From Variovorax terrae (GTDB lineage: Bacteria > Pseudomonadota > Gammaproteobacteria > Burkholderiales > Burkholderiaceae_C): a stretch of 64,000 nucleotides of DNA. This document shows positions 52,330 to 61,641 of the stretch, one piece after another; position 1 is the first letter of the stretch; each line of letters begins with the position of its first letter. Under the pieces are notes generated by a model that worked only from the letters and a program-made list of their open reading frames with translations, was not told the DNA's origin and did not search any database. Where the stretch lies: NCBI RefSeq assembly GCF_022809125.1, contig NZ_JALGBI010000001.1, positions 2,914,001 through 2,978,000 of the forward strand, given 5' to 3'. Position numbers and translations under genes: made by a program.

Positions 52330-52533
52330 CGAGTAGATCGTGGCCGTGCTCAAGCAGGTCGAACTCTGCCTAGTGGTGGCAAACGCGTGCCGCAAGATGC
52401 GGTATCAGCGAAAAGATCTTTTACCGCAGGAAAAAGCAGTGCAGCAGCCTGGAGTTTGACCAGGCGAGAGCTCCAGCAATGACAGGAGGAGAACGCGCGG
52501 CTCAAGGAGCTCGCGGCCGACCTCATCTCGTAA
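52330..52533 (+). pseudogene. IS3-family OrfA remnant
   Basis: Joined frames read IVAVLKQVE, then VANACRK, CGISEKIFYRRKK and QEENARLKELAADLIS, the helix-turn-helix and leucine-zipper parts of IS3 OrfA. At least two frame changes and stops are present. It is clearly inactive. Confidence 0.7.
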
Positions 52534-52599
52534 CCGTATTTGATGTGTTCACTTGCGAAGCCCTGGCAGTACGTGCCGGCCATCGACTCAAAGGCGAAC

Positions 52600-52815
52600 A
52601 TGCTATCGAGAGTGTTGAACCATCGCGATGCCACGGCCTTCGTGGGCAACGGTAAGGAGTTCACGGGTCGATTGTGGCACGTGCGCGACGAGTGCTTGAA
52701 TGTGAAAATTGGTTTGCCTCATTGACTGAGGCGCAGAAGCTTCTGGAGACTTGACGGCAGGCCTACGACGAGAGTCATCCTCACAGAGTGCACTCAATGA
52801 CCTGACGCCAGCCGA
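52600..52815 (+). pseudogene. IS3-family OrfB (transposase) C-terminal remnant
   Basis: Fragments read FVGNGKEFTGRL and RDECLN, then NWFASLTEAQKLLET, RQAYDESHPH and LNDLTPADM across frameshifts. They match the end of the DDE transposase of IS3 elements. The internal part of the gene, including most of the catalytic core, is deleted. Confidence 0.7.
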
Positions 52816-52869
52816 CATGCGCGTAATATCAAAGAGATGGGGTCTGCGTCATGACACCACACTAGCCGG

Positions 52870-53309
52870 GGCTAGCACACTCGGGGGCCCTCGAAGAACC
52901 ACAGCCGAATCAGCCCGCCCTAGAGTGGATTGTGATAGCTGCCGCAGGAGCGCCCCACAAGCCTGCACGCGTGTCGCTCGCTCAGGTCGCATTTCTCGAT
53001 CATGGTGGAGACGGCAAGCCCGTTTGGCTTGCGGGACCATCGCTTTACCCAAAAGCCATATGCATATTCAGCGCGTGGATGCCCAGATGCACTTCGGCCA
53101 ACAGATTCTTGAGCTTGTTGTTCTCCGCCTCGAACTCACTCTAGCGCTAGGCGTGGGGCACGCCCATGCCGCCGTACTTGTGGCGCGCCATTTGTAGAAT
53201 AGTCGCACCTTTAAAGCCGCCCTTGCGGCACAGATCTTTGATTGGCGCCGAACTCAGCCTGCTTGATAGACCCGATGATCTACTCCTCGGTGTATCAGCT
53301 CTTTCTCAT
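52870..53309 (-). pseudogene. IS3-family OrfA-OrfB remnant, opposite orientation
   Basis: From ATG 53309 the frame reads MRKS-stop-YTEE-stop-IIGSIKQAEFGA, then LCRKGGF and KYGGMGVPHA and SEFEAENNKLKNLLAEVHL. An OrfB start follows: STMIEKCDLSERHACRLVGRS. Two early stops (positions of Arg5 and Gln10) look like C-to-T changes. It belongs to a different IS3 subgroup from the plus-strand remnant. Confidence 0.7.
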
Positions 53310-53451
53310 CTCCATCATTCTTCAAATTGACGGACTTCAATGTCACGACGTTGGTACGACTGGAAAGAGGTAGATCAATATAAGATGCCCCCAATTTCTA
53401 TTTTTTGAGGAATAAGAGACCGAGGAGGTTTCCCGAGCACTAAATCGCTAG

Positions 53452-54582
53452 TTAAGCTTCAGGAATGAGTTCTTGATAAACAGCCAAGGTTTGCTTGATT
53501 ATTATTTTTTCATCAAACTCTTGCAGAGCTTTTTCTTTCGCCGCCCGACCAAGCTCGGTTGCAAGTACAGGGTTCTCCACCAGCCGTACAATCGCGCTCT
53601 CAAGCGCACCTATATCGCGAGCAGGAACCAAAAGGCCAGTCACCTCATGCGTTACAACATCTCGGCAACCAGGAACATCTGTCGTTATGAGTGGAATTCC
53701 ACATGCAGCAGCCTCAATCAATGTCTTAGGTAGCCCTTCTCGGTAGCTTGGCAACACCATTAAATCTACGGAAGACAGAAGCAAAGGCATATCTTCAACA
53801 TGGCCCAGCCATTCGACGGTTTGATTCTTCATCCACTTTTCTATTATCTCTGCTGATACTGCAGCAGGATTTCCGAGATCAGGAGCGCCAGCAAGTAAAA
53901 ACTGGATTGGAAAATTCTTTTTCTTCAAAGACTCAGCCACTGCTACATATTCAGATACTCCCTTGTCCCATAATATTCGAGCAGCCAATAAAACACGAGT
54001 GGGTCCACTTCGCACATGCGGCCGAAAATCTGAAAACCGGGAGCAATCTACACCCGAGCCCAATATAAGCCTGATGTAGGATTGGTCGATAATTGAAGAT
54101 TTTTTAAAAATAGAGACATCATCCGGGTTCTGGAGGATGAGTCTCGAGCCTTGCCCTCCCAAGGCAAATTTCATCAGCAAGCGTACAAAGGGGCGGAGTA
54201 CCTTAGCTTGAATTCCATTGTTTGTAAAAACATAACCCAGCCCCGCAACAGCACTTACACGCGCTGAAATTCCTGCGGCTCGACCTGCCAGCGAGCAATA
54301 TACAGCGCACTTAATGGTAAATCCATGTATTAGATCAAAATTCTCATTTTTAATCAATCGCCATAGCCAGAAGATGAGTAGCAATTCTTTGAAGGGATTA
54401 AGGCTCCGCCGCGCCATTGGAGCAGAAATCCATCTAAATCCCATTGCTTTTAATTTTTCACTATATAAACCGGCCGGGGATATAAGAATTACGTCATACC
54501 CAGCATCTTTTAGGGATTGTGCCAAGGATCGGCGAAAATTATAAAGATACCAATCCGTATTGGCAAACAGAGCTATCCGCAT
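53452..54582 (-). CDS. Family 4 glycosyltransferase
   Basis: This 376-residue GT-B glycosyltransferase of the GT4 type starts MRIALFANTDWYLYNFRRSL, as in PglA- and WbpX-like enzymes, and has VLLAARILWDKGV. The C-terminal donor site SYREGLPKTLIEAAACGIPL shows the E-x7-E motif. It adds a sugar to the lipid-linked repeat unit. It is the last gene of the minus-strand half-operon, next to the IS wreckage. A+T-rich. Confidence 0.9.
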   Translation of the reverse strand: MRIALFANTDWYLYNFRRSLAQSLKDAGYDVILISPAGLYSEKLKAMGFRWISAPMARRSLNPFKELLLIFWLWRLIKNENFDLIHGFTIKCAVYCSLAGRAAGISARVSAVAGLGYVFTNNGIQAKVLRPFVRLLMKFALGGQGSRLILQNPDDVSIFKKSSIIDQSYIRLILGSGVDCSRFSDFRPHVRSGPTRVLLAARILWDKGVSEYVAVAESLKKKNFPIQFLLAGAPDLGNPAAVSAEIIEKWMKNQTVEWLGHVEDMPLLLSSVDLMVLPSYREGLPKTLIEAAACGIPLITTDVPGCRDVVTHEVTGLLVPARDIGALESAIVRLVENPVLATELGRAAKEKALQEFDEKIIIKQTLAVYQELIPEA

Positions 54583-54602
54583 GATTGATATTTCACCAAA
54601 AA

Positions 54603-55715
54603 TCAGCTACCTTGATGATTATTTCTTCCAGCGAAAAACAGCACTGCCAGATAAATCCAAAATATGCTAAATCGAAATCCATTATGGGCAATTCCGTAAA
54701 GCACAAATGGAAACATCAATGATGATGCAATCACCAAGCCCCAAGCCTTTAGAAGTCGAAAAAAAAGGCCTCCAATCAATACGAGGAATAGGCCAAAGCC
54801 AACGATGCCGTATGATATTATCAAATTACCAAAAGTTGAGTGAACTTCAAAACCAATTGTATTTAAAGCAAAACCTTCTCCCCAGCCATATATCAACCTG
54901 ATATCAGGGTTAAATAGTATTTGATATCCTCGCCCTTCCAAGGAATCATCACTATCGTGGCCAATGTCTGCAAGACGTTGAATAAATTTAAATTGCTCAA
55001 AATCAGCGTGCTGCAATAAAGCAATCACGAAAACAGCCAATAGAGCAAAAATCAACAAATTAGAAAGAGATCTTCTCAGCCGTGTCAAGATGCCCAAATA
55101 AATTACGATGGAAACCATCGCTGCTTTGGAAAGCGACAAGACTGCCAGAAAAAAAGCAGCCGTCAATATAAATAAAAAAGTTACCCTTGAGCATCGGCCA
55201 AGCACGAATAAAACCGAGCCTAAGCCCGCAATGCAAACTGCATAATATCCTAACTGATTTGGGTTGTTAAAAGTTCCTACGTTTCGATATGTGTCATCAG
55301 CCCCAACGACAAGAGAAAACCCTAATACAAAAACACCAATCAAAGATATAGCAACGCTAACAATCACTCCACCTTTAAGAGCCTTCAACGTATCATCACT
55401 GTAAAGAACAAGCTGCCGATAGACTGAGTAAAATATCAACGCATTGAAAACTACATATGCAGCCGGAGCGAGCACTGAAGGATTTTCTGATATCGAATAA
55501 AAAGATTGTCTAGATACCACAAACCATACTAGCACCCAGAGAGGAATTAAAGATAAGATTTGCCTTTTTGATAGGCCATTTAAAATCAATGCCCAGATAG
55601 AAAAAACCAGTAATACCAGATGACTGGCCTGAGGTAATCCGCTGGGTAGCAAATATATAGGGAATAGAGAGACGCCCAATGCTAACAAGAGGCACGATAT
55701 TTTCTGCGCGCTCAT
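54603..55715 (-). CDS. Wzy-like O-antigen/capsule polymerase
   Basis: This 370-residue polytopic membrane protein has about ten or eleven hydrophobic segments and a periplasmic loop. The segment NVGTFNNPNQLGYY and the later GEGFALNTIGFEVHSTFGNLI region are typical of O-antigen ligase/polymerase (Wzy_C-type) proteins. It would polymerise flipped repeat units. The start overlaps the upstream glycosyltransferase stop (ATGA). Polymerase rather than ligase is inferred from the Wzx-Wza-Wzc context. Confidence 0.8.
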   Translation of the reverse strand: MSAQKISCLLLALGVSLFPIYLLPSGLPQASHLVLLVFSIWALILNGLSKRQILSLIPLWVLVWFVVSRQSFYSISENPSVLAPAAYVVFNALIFYSVYRQLVLYSDDTLKALKGGVIVSVAISLIGVFVLGFSLVVGADDTYRNVGTFNNPNQLGYYAVCIAGLGSVLFVLGRCSRVTFLFILTAAFFLAVLSLSKAAMVSIVIYLGILTRLRRSLSNLLIFALLAVFVIALLQHADFEQFKFIQRLADIGHDSDDSLEGRGYQILFNPDIRLIYGWGEGFALNTIGFEVHSTFGNLIISYGIVGFGLFLVLIGGLFFRLLKAWGLVIASSLMFPFVLYGIAHNGFRFSIFWIYLAVLFFAGRNNHQGS

Positions 55716-56923
55716 GCATCCGCACGCTCTTTAGCGCGGTCAAGAATAGCTTGCTCAATTAGCCGCAATTCTTTTTCAACGCGCACCTCCCAAGAGGTCA
55801 GAAAGCCTTTGACAAAATCTCGTCCATCAGCGGCCATTTTTCTCAGATGACCGGGATCTTCTAATACTCTGCTCAGAGCGCTCACAATTTCGTCTAGATT
55901 CTTGTCGACATTCACAATCAATGGGCCTTTTCCTTCTAAAACCAATTGAGTATCGCCAGTACTCCTCGCTATAACAGGGCGCCCAGACAACATAACTTCC
56001 CACAGGGAATTCCCTAAATTGCTCGCATCATAAAGAAACAAAAAAACATCGCAAGATGCCAGAGCATTTATATAAGTATCTCCTCCGACATGGCCTAGGA
56101 ATTTAATATGCTCTGAGATATTTTCCGTGGTGGCCAAGGCACGCAGCTTTTGTTCATCTTCGCCTCCTCCAATGAAGAGCAGCTCAGCAGAGATTTCTGG
56201 GTGAAGAGCCTTGAATCTAGAGAACGCCTGAATAGCTAAATCTTGCCGCTTCCACCATGAAAGGCGCCCGACATAGCCTATGGTCAGTTTATTTTTCTTG
56301 AGACCTAATGGGATCGAGGTTTTCAAAAGCTCATTTAAAAACCCAGTTTCGATGCCATTGAACAATTGATGGACTTTTTTTTCAATGCGAAGATGCTTCG
56401 CCAATATTTGAAACTTAGTTCCATCATTAGTGACAATGACCAAATCCCCTGAGAATTTGGCAGCCAAGTAATCCAAGATATATCGAGTATATATTAACCT
56501 CCATTGCCTCAATTCAATTTTCTCCGGAATCAGAGATCCAAAGAGTCGGCTTACGGAGATCACCCCAAAAATACGCCCGAGTAGTGTGGAAATACTCGAG
56601 TAATTTGCCATCCCATATATTACCGACGGCCTATTTTTTCCAACTTGCCAAGCTCCAATAATAAATGCATATGCAAGTGCCAAGACTCGAAACGCATGGT
56701 GCTGCCTAACTGGAAGTCTGTATAACCTTATTTCTGATCCATTACTCGTTTTTATAGTTTTTGAGACCTCTTTATTGATAATAATGCAGCGAAAGCAATG
56801 CTCATTCGAATTTCCTAATATCCCGAGAAAATTGTGAACCCCTGGCATTCCTCGAGGTTGACCACCTTCTATCAACCATGGCCGCAATCCAGTGAACATA
56901 TCTCCGATCACAAAGATATTCAT
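55712..56923 (-). CDS. Family 4 glycosyltransferase
   Basis: This 403-residue GT4-type glycosyltransferase begins MNIFVIGDMFTGLRPWLIEG. The donor half is recognised by IGYVGRLSWWKRQDLAIQAF and DASNLGNSLWEVMLSGRPVIA. In the usual E-x7-E site only the second Glu is clear (the first is replaced within NLGNSLWE), so the catalytic arrangement may be unusual. It overlaps wzy by 4 bp. Confidence 0.85.
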   Translation of the reverse strand: MNIFVIGDMFTGLRPWLIEGGQPRGMPGVHNFLGILGNSNEHCFRCIIINKEVSKTIKTSNGSEIRLYRLPVRQHHAFRVLALAYAFIIGAWQVGKNRPSVIYGMANYSSISTLLGRIFGVISVSRLFGSLIPEKIELRQWRLIYTRYILDYLAAKFSGDLVIVTNDGTKFQILAKHLRIEKKVHQLFNGIETGFLNELLKTSIPLGLKKNKLTIGYVGRLSWWKRQDLAIQAFSRFKALHPEISAELLFIGGGEDEQKLRALATTENISEHIKFLGHVGGDTYINALASCDVFLFLYDASNLGNSLWEVMLSGRPVIARSTGDTQLVLEGKGPLIVNVDKNLDEIVSALSRVLEDPGHLRKMAADGRDFVKGFLTSWEVRVEKELRLIEQAILDRAKERADA

Positions 56924-56963
56924 TATTTATAGAGAAAATTGAGGGATTATTTTGAACTTGAAC

Positions 56964-57566
56964 TCAAGAAATGAATTTTCGGTTAAGCTTTATTTTTTTA
57001 GTTTCTATTGCGTACGGCAATTTTGCTCGAAGTGGGCGACATGGGATACCTGCAGCCACAGTATCGGCGGGGATATTTTTCGAAACCACTGATCCAGCAC
57101 CAATGATAACATTGTCACCAATACATATACCAGGCAAAATGACTGAATTCGCTCCTATCCAAACATTGGAACCGATTTGAACTGGTGAATCGTGAACATG
57201 CCTTGAATAATCTTCTTCCGCATGATTGGCTGAGATTATTTTCACTCCGGCCCCAAATTCGACATTTGATCCTATTTTTATCCCATTGTATGCTTGTATA
57301 TAACACCCCGGAGTATCGCCTGGATCGCACATATACTCTTTTTCAATCTTCTCATGCCCCACTACGGTGCTTGTAAAATGAACTGGCCAAGGGACAGATC
57401 TATTGAATCCTACTATCTTCTGCAGGATTCCATATCTCAACAATATTTTAATATTCAGCTGATAGGAATATATTGGCCTATGGTATTTTGGATAGACAAG
57501 CCATACAATCCAAGAGAAAAGCAATCTGTCAACCACCCTGATAATTTTTTTTGCACGTGCATTCAT
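56964..57566 (-). CDS. Hexapeptide-repeat acyltransferase (WbbJ/CatB-like)
   Basis: This 200-residue left-handed beta-helix O-acetyltransferase-like protein has repeats IKIGSNVEFGAGVKIISANH, VQIGSNVWIGANSVILPG and ICIGDNVIIGAGSVVSKN in its C-terminal half. The His in SANHAEEDY is the likely catalytic residue. It probably acetylates a sugar of the repeat unit. It is 74 bp past wzc and 41 bp before the glycosyltransferase. Confidence 0.88.
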   Translation of the reverse strand: MNARAKKIIRVVDRLLFSWIVWLVYPKYHRPIYSYQLNIKILLRYGILQKIVGFNRSVPWPVHFTSTVVGHEKIEKEYMCDPGDTPGCYIQAYNGIKIGSNVEFGAGVKIISANHAEEDYSRHVHDSPVQIGSNVWIGANSVILPGICIGDNVIIGAGSVVSKNIPADTVAAGIPCRPLRAKLPYAIETKKIKLNRKFIS

Positions 57567-57640
57567 TTTCTATTTTCCATCGGTGCAAAGTAACTCAAGG
57601 TTCTTGGCATTGACCTAGAGATCCAAAGAAAAGGCCATCA

Positions 57641-59914
57641 TCATGAGGCCGGGTTACGGTATTTGTAATCAATGTAGCGATAGCGCCCATATTTATAACC
57701 GTACCCATAGTAGCTTCGGCGGCTCATGTCCATCGCATTGAAAAGAACGCCGTTAGCAGCTTTGCCTGCGTGGGCCAACCGGCGCGTACTTTCGATCAAT
57801 TCACCCATCGACGATTTGTTGGCCCGCGCCACCAACAACACCGTGCCGGCATGATTGGCCACGGCAGCCGTGTCGGCCGCCACCAACACGGGAGGAGTGT
57901 CAATGATGACCAAGTCGTACTGAGATGAAAGATCTTTCAACAAACTGGCAAATGAATCGGACATCATCAATTCGGCTGGATTAGGCGGCATTACCCCCGT
58001 CGGCAGAAAATCCAAGTTCTTCAGCACCTCAGGCCGTAATGCTTGCTTCAGCGTCACCCCGCCAGCGATAAGTTCCGACAGGCCTCTTTCGCGAGCAAGT
58101 CCAAAGTATTGGTTGATATGGCCTTTACGCAGATCGCCATCGATCAGCAGCGTTTTCTTGCCTGCCGCGGCCATGATGGCAGCAAAGTTGGTAGAGATAA
58201 AACTCTTGCCTACCCCAGGTGTCCCTCCGGTAATGAGCACACGATTATTGCCGGCCTCCAACATGGCAAACTGCAGCGCTGTGCGCAAACTGCGCAGGCT
58301 TTCAATGGCCGAATCACTTGGATCTTCGCTAGCCAACAGATGTATGCCTGGCATTTTCCCCGCGGCTCGCTGTGCCAACATAGCCTGAGTAGCACTCAAC
58401 GGAATAGTGGAATACACGTTGAGGCCTGTGTGCGCCTCAATCTCCTGAGGGTTCTTAATGCCACTCAAGTAGATCGTGCGAACCACGGCTGTAACAGCCG
58501 CTATCAACAAACCCAGTACCGCCGCGAGCGCCAATACAAGCGCTTTCTTAGGCTTTACTGGATCTTCCGGTACAACGGCGTCATCCAAAAGACGCACATT
58601 TCCTACTTTACCTTCCTTGGCTAGCCGCAGTTGAATTGCGCTATTCAGCAGTGATTGATACAAGTCGGTGTTAACTTTGATGTCGCGCTCCATGCGCAGA
58701 GCATCTTGTTGCACCACAGGCATTGATTTGATCCTGTCGTTGATCTTTGCAATCTCTTTACTATAGGCGGCTATCTGCGCATCCAGCGTTTGGATGGTGG
58801 GATGATTGCCAGTAAAACGGGCTTCCAGATCACGCCGACGCTGCTGTGCCTCCACGAGTTTGGACTGCTGCTCAACCGTTTGAGCAAGCACTGCCTTGGC
58901 TTCATCATCCAAGCTGATGGTGCCATGCAAATTTCGGTACTTGCTATAGGTGTCTTCGGAGACTTCCAATTGCTTCTTGAACTGCGGCAACTGTGTATCA
59001 AGAAACACCAGTGTTTTTTCCGCTTCAGCAGCCTTGCGATTGATATTCTGCCGTACGTACTGGCGTCCGATCTCGTTGAGCAATACGGTCAACCGCTGAG
59101 GATCCGTATCTTGCAGCGTGACATCGATCACACCCGACTGTTTACCCTTTTCGGAAATCTTCAAGTCATCTTGCAGTTTGTCGACAACAGCCAACTTGGA
59201 AGAGCGCGATACGCGAAACTGTGCTCCTTCTTTGCCCTCCAATTGAGCTACCAGCAGTTGCACCCTTCCTGCAGATGTCACCTGATCGAGCAGCACGCCC
59301 ACCGTGCCTTGCAGCGGCTCCGGCAAGTCGGGCTGAGTCAACAGGTACTGACCATGGCCCTTGGCTTCAATGGTGAAAGGCTTTTGTTCCAGTCCAGCAG
59401 GCACCTCCATCTGCGGCACCACAATTTTCTCTGCCCCGGAAACAAAACCGCCTAAACCCAGAATACCGGGGGTTGAGAGTTCCTTGGCCTGACGTGACAG
59501 CCAGGAGCCAATCAAGGGTGTATAGCGCGGACGCGCGTCGATATAAAGCTTGGTGTTCTCCACCGCCTGATTCAGCACCAGACGCGAGCGCAGAATTTCA
59601 ATCTCCCCCCCCGCTGGAGTCTTCACCTGCAGGAAGCTAGCCGCCGCATCACCTAAAAAACTCTTGGCCGAGTTGTCCGAATCTTCCACCTGGATCAACA
59701 GGTTGGTCTCATACACCGGCCGCGCCAAAAAGGCGTAAAGCCCACCCAGCACAACGGCCACGGCCGTGATGCCGGCTATCAGCCAACGGTTGTCAAGAAA
59801 AATATCCAGGTACTCAGCAAGATTGATTTCGTCGTCTGCATCCGCTGGCATGGTCATCGGTGCATTGGGGGGGATTGGCGGATTCATCAATGAGAGTTGT
59901 TCTAGGTTATTCAA
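57641..59914 (-). CDS. wzc: Wzc-like tyrosine autokinase/polysaccharide co-polymerase
   Basis: This 757-residue inner-membrane protein controls capsule chain length and export. The first transmembrane helix is at about 43-63, with a long periplasmic region between and a second helix at about 457-478. The cytoplasmic BY-kinase domain has Walker A GGTPGVGKS (563-571), Walker A' TLLIDGDLRKGH (588-599) and Walker B DLVIIDTPP (667-675). A C-terminal tyrosine cluster (RRSYYGYGYKYGRYRYIDY) is the phosphorylation tail. The start is TTG 59914, overlapping wzb as TTGA; an ATG at 59887 would lose nine residues. Confidence 0.95.
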   Translation of the reverse strand: MNNLEQLSLMNPPIPPNAPMTMPADADDEINLAEYLDIFLDNRWLIAGITAVAVVLGGLYAFLARPVYETNLLIQVEDSDNSAKSFLGDAAASFLQVKTPAGGEIEILRSRLVLNQAVENTKLYIDARPRYTPLIGSWLSRQAKELSTPGILGLGGFVSGAEKIVVPQMEVPAGLEQKPFTIEAKGHGQYLLTQPDLPEPLQGTVGVLLDQVTSAGRVQLLVAQLEGKEGAQFRVSRSSKLAVVDKLQDDLKISEKGKQSGVIDVTLQDTDPQRLTVLLNEIGRQYVRQNINRKAAEAEKTLVFLDTQLPQFKKQLEVSEDTYSKYRNLHGTISLDDEAKAVLAQTVEQQSKLVEAQQRRRDLEARFTGNHPTIQTLDAQIAAYSKEIAKINDRIKSMPVVQQDALRMERDIKVNTDLYQSLLNSAIQLRLAKEGKVGNVRLLDDAVVPEDPVKPKKALVLALAAVLGLLIAAVTAVVRTIYLSGIKNPQEIEAHTGLNVYSTIPLSATQAMLAQRAAGKMPGIHLLASEDPSDSAIESLRSLRTALQFAMLEAGNNRVLITGGTPGVGKSFISTNFAAIMAAAGKKTLLIDGDLRKGHINQYFGLARERGLSELIAGGVTLKQALRPEVLKNLDFLPTGVMPPNPAELMMSDSFASLLKDLSSQYDLVIIDTPPVLVAADTAAVANHAGTVLLVARANKSSMGELIESTRRLAHAGKAANGVLFNAMDMSRRSYYGYGYKYGRYRYIDYKYRNPAS

Positions 59915-60342
59915 AGTCGAGCGATGCGGCTCAACCAGTCGCTCACACCCTGGTCAATTAAAGTCAGCGATTGCTCGAATGCGGCCTGCGGCTGCCGGTA
60001 GGGGTCAGGCACGTCCTGCTTCGCGTGTTCGCAGAGGCGAAACACCTTGCCGCAAGTGAAGGGGTATTTTTCTTCCAGATACCGCCGCTGCTCATTGTCC
60101 ATGACGAAGATGATGTCGGCCTGCTGGCACATCTCGCGCATCACCTGCCTAGCGCGATGATCTTCGATGCTGATGCCTCTGCGCTGCATCAATTCACGGG
60201 CCAAGGCATCGGCGCGCTCGCCAATCAATGCTCCCGTGCCTGCTGAGGCCACAGCCATGTGAGGTAGTGCAGCCGCCAACAAGCCTTCAGCCATAGGACT
60301 GCGGCAGATATTGCCAATGCAAACGGTCAAAATGGACTGCAT
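59911..60342 (-). CDS. wzb: Low-molecular-weight protein tyrosine phosphatase (Wzb)
   Basis: This 143-residue phosphatase dephosphorylates the tyrosine tail of Wzc. The active-site loop is CIGNICRS (Cys8 to Arg14, the C-x5-R motif), and the general-acid Asp is in VPDPYRQ. The ATG shares one base with the wza stop, and the wzc TTG overlaps its own stop, so wza-wzb-wzc is a coupled set. Confidence 0.96.
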   Translation of the reverse strand: MQSILTVCIGNICRSPMAEGLLAAALPHMAVASAGTGALIGERADALARELMQRRGISIEDHRARQVMREMCQQADIIFVMDNEQRRYLEEKYPFTCGKVFRLCEHAKQDVPDPYRQPQAAFEQSLTLIDQGVSDWLSRIARL

Positions 60343-61532
60343 CACCGGAATGTGTTGTTGACCCCGCTGGTCAGTTGAGCCGTGGGCAAGATCAAGTTGA
60401 TGATGCGGCTCCACTGCACGAGAGGTACAGGGTCGACATACACTACGTCCTTAGGCTTGAGCGCAAAGCCATCGGCCATTGCCAATGCGGTGGCAGTCTT
60501 GGCGTCCAGATGGAAGATGGCCGGCTGTCCCTGGTCGTTGTTACGAATCACATAAACCTGCCGTGGGTTGGCCGTATTGGGGTTCACGCCTCCAACCTCA
60601 CCCAGAGCATCATTGAGCGTCAGGCGACTGTTTCGCATCAGCACAGCCGACGGGCGCAGTACCTCGCCCATGACATACACTTTGCTTTCCTCTCGTGATT
60701 TGACCGTCACCATGTCCCCACTCCGCAGGACAATCTTGTTCGGATCAACGCCCATATCCAGCAAGGCCATCAAATTGACAGGCACCGTCTTGTCGGCGCG
60801 GGTCACAGAAACCAGCGAACGATCCCCTGCAGGTGTCACACCGCCGGCACGGTTGATGGCCTCCGGCAACGTCATGGGCATATCCGTAAAAACCTGCAAC
60901 CCCGGATTGCGTACTTCGCCATCTACATAAACCCGCTTGCTGCGGAATGCCTGGATCCGCACGGCCACTTGAGGATCCTTGTAGACGCGGGCCAGTTTGA
61001 CTGTGAGCTCCTGCTGTATTTCCAACTCGGTCTTGCCCGCTGCCACAATCAAACCGGCATATGGAAAGCTGATCTGCCCCGAGGCGGGAACGATGATTCC
61101 GGGCGCTGGAGCGATGCCCGTCGGATCTCCAGCAAACGGAGTCACCGGCGTAGTTACCCCAGCCCCCTGCATCAGTTCAGGATGATCGAACACGGTAATG
61201 CCGAGAACGTCGCCGGGCCCAATTTTGTAGTAATCGGGCTCCCCAAACAGTTGCTTCACTTCGGGTGACAAGTTGCGAGGTTTGACGTTGCTCTGGGCCT
61301 GTATCAGGCTGGGCGTGATGGGGATGATCACGCCCTCGGGGGGATTGTCTACATCCGACGGCACGTACTGCCCTAGCGTCACGCTGGTGCGCAGCCCGGG
61401 ATCGGTGTAGTCAAAGCCAGGAGCCGTTACCACCGCGCAACCGGGCAGAAGGCTAGCCATGGCGGCACTGGCAATGATGCGACCACTCAGCCTGACCATG
61501 CCCTGACGGATGGATTTCGAAAGACGCACCAT
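60342..61532 (-). CDS. wza: Outer-membrane polysaccharide export lipoprotein Wza
   Basis: This 396-residue outer-membrane channel subunit has a lipoprotein signal peptide ending in the lipobox LLPGC. It has the Poly_export domain (YYKIGPGDVLGITVFDHPEL) and SLBB repeats with GEVRNPGLQVFTDMPMTL and GEVLRPSAVLM. The C-terminus (VQWSRIINLILP) is the amphipathic helix of the octameric pore. ATG 61532 is preferred; ATG 61499 would still give a lipobox. It is 109 bp past the YjbH-like gene. Confidence 0.93.
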   Translation of the reverse strand: MVRLSKSIRQGMVRLSGRIIASAAMASLLPGCAVVTAPGFDYTDPGLRTSVTLGQYVPSDVDNPPEGVIIPITPSLIQAQSNVKPRNLSPEVKQLFGEPDYYKIGPGDVLGITVFDHPELMQGAGVTTPVTPFAGDPTGIAPAPGIIVPASGQISFPYAGLIVAAGKTELEIQQELTVKLARVYKDPQVAVRIQAFRSKRVYVDGEVRNPGLQVFTDMPMTLPEAINRAGGVTPAGDRSLVSVTRADKTVPVNLMALLDMGVDPNKIVLRSGDMVTVKSREESKVYVMGEVLRPSAVLMRNSRLTLNDALGEVGGVNPNTANPRQVYVIRNNDQGQPAIFHLDAKTATALAMADGFALKPKDVVYVDPVPLVQWSRIINLILPTAQLTSGVNNTFR

Positions 61533-61641
61533 GGGAATAAGACACCTCTTCTCGGCCAGCGGCCTGAGCCCAAAACAACAACTCGCTATTCTCGGCGAAC
61601 TCGTGATCATTTCCATTTGAAACAAACGCATCTTTCGTGTA

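Larger units (their letters stand above)
52221..53451. other. Region of decayed insertion sequences between the two capsule half-operons
   Basis: No intact gene. It contains fragments of two IS3-family elements in opposite orientation (detailed separately). No inverted-repeat ends or target duplications can be placed with confidence. Base composition is higher in G+C than the flanking capsule genes. Confidence 0.7.
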
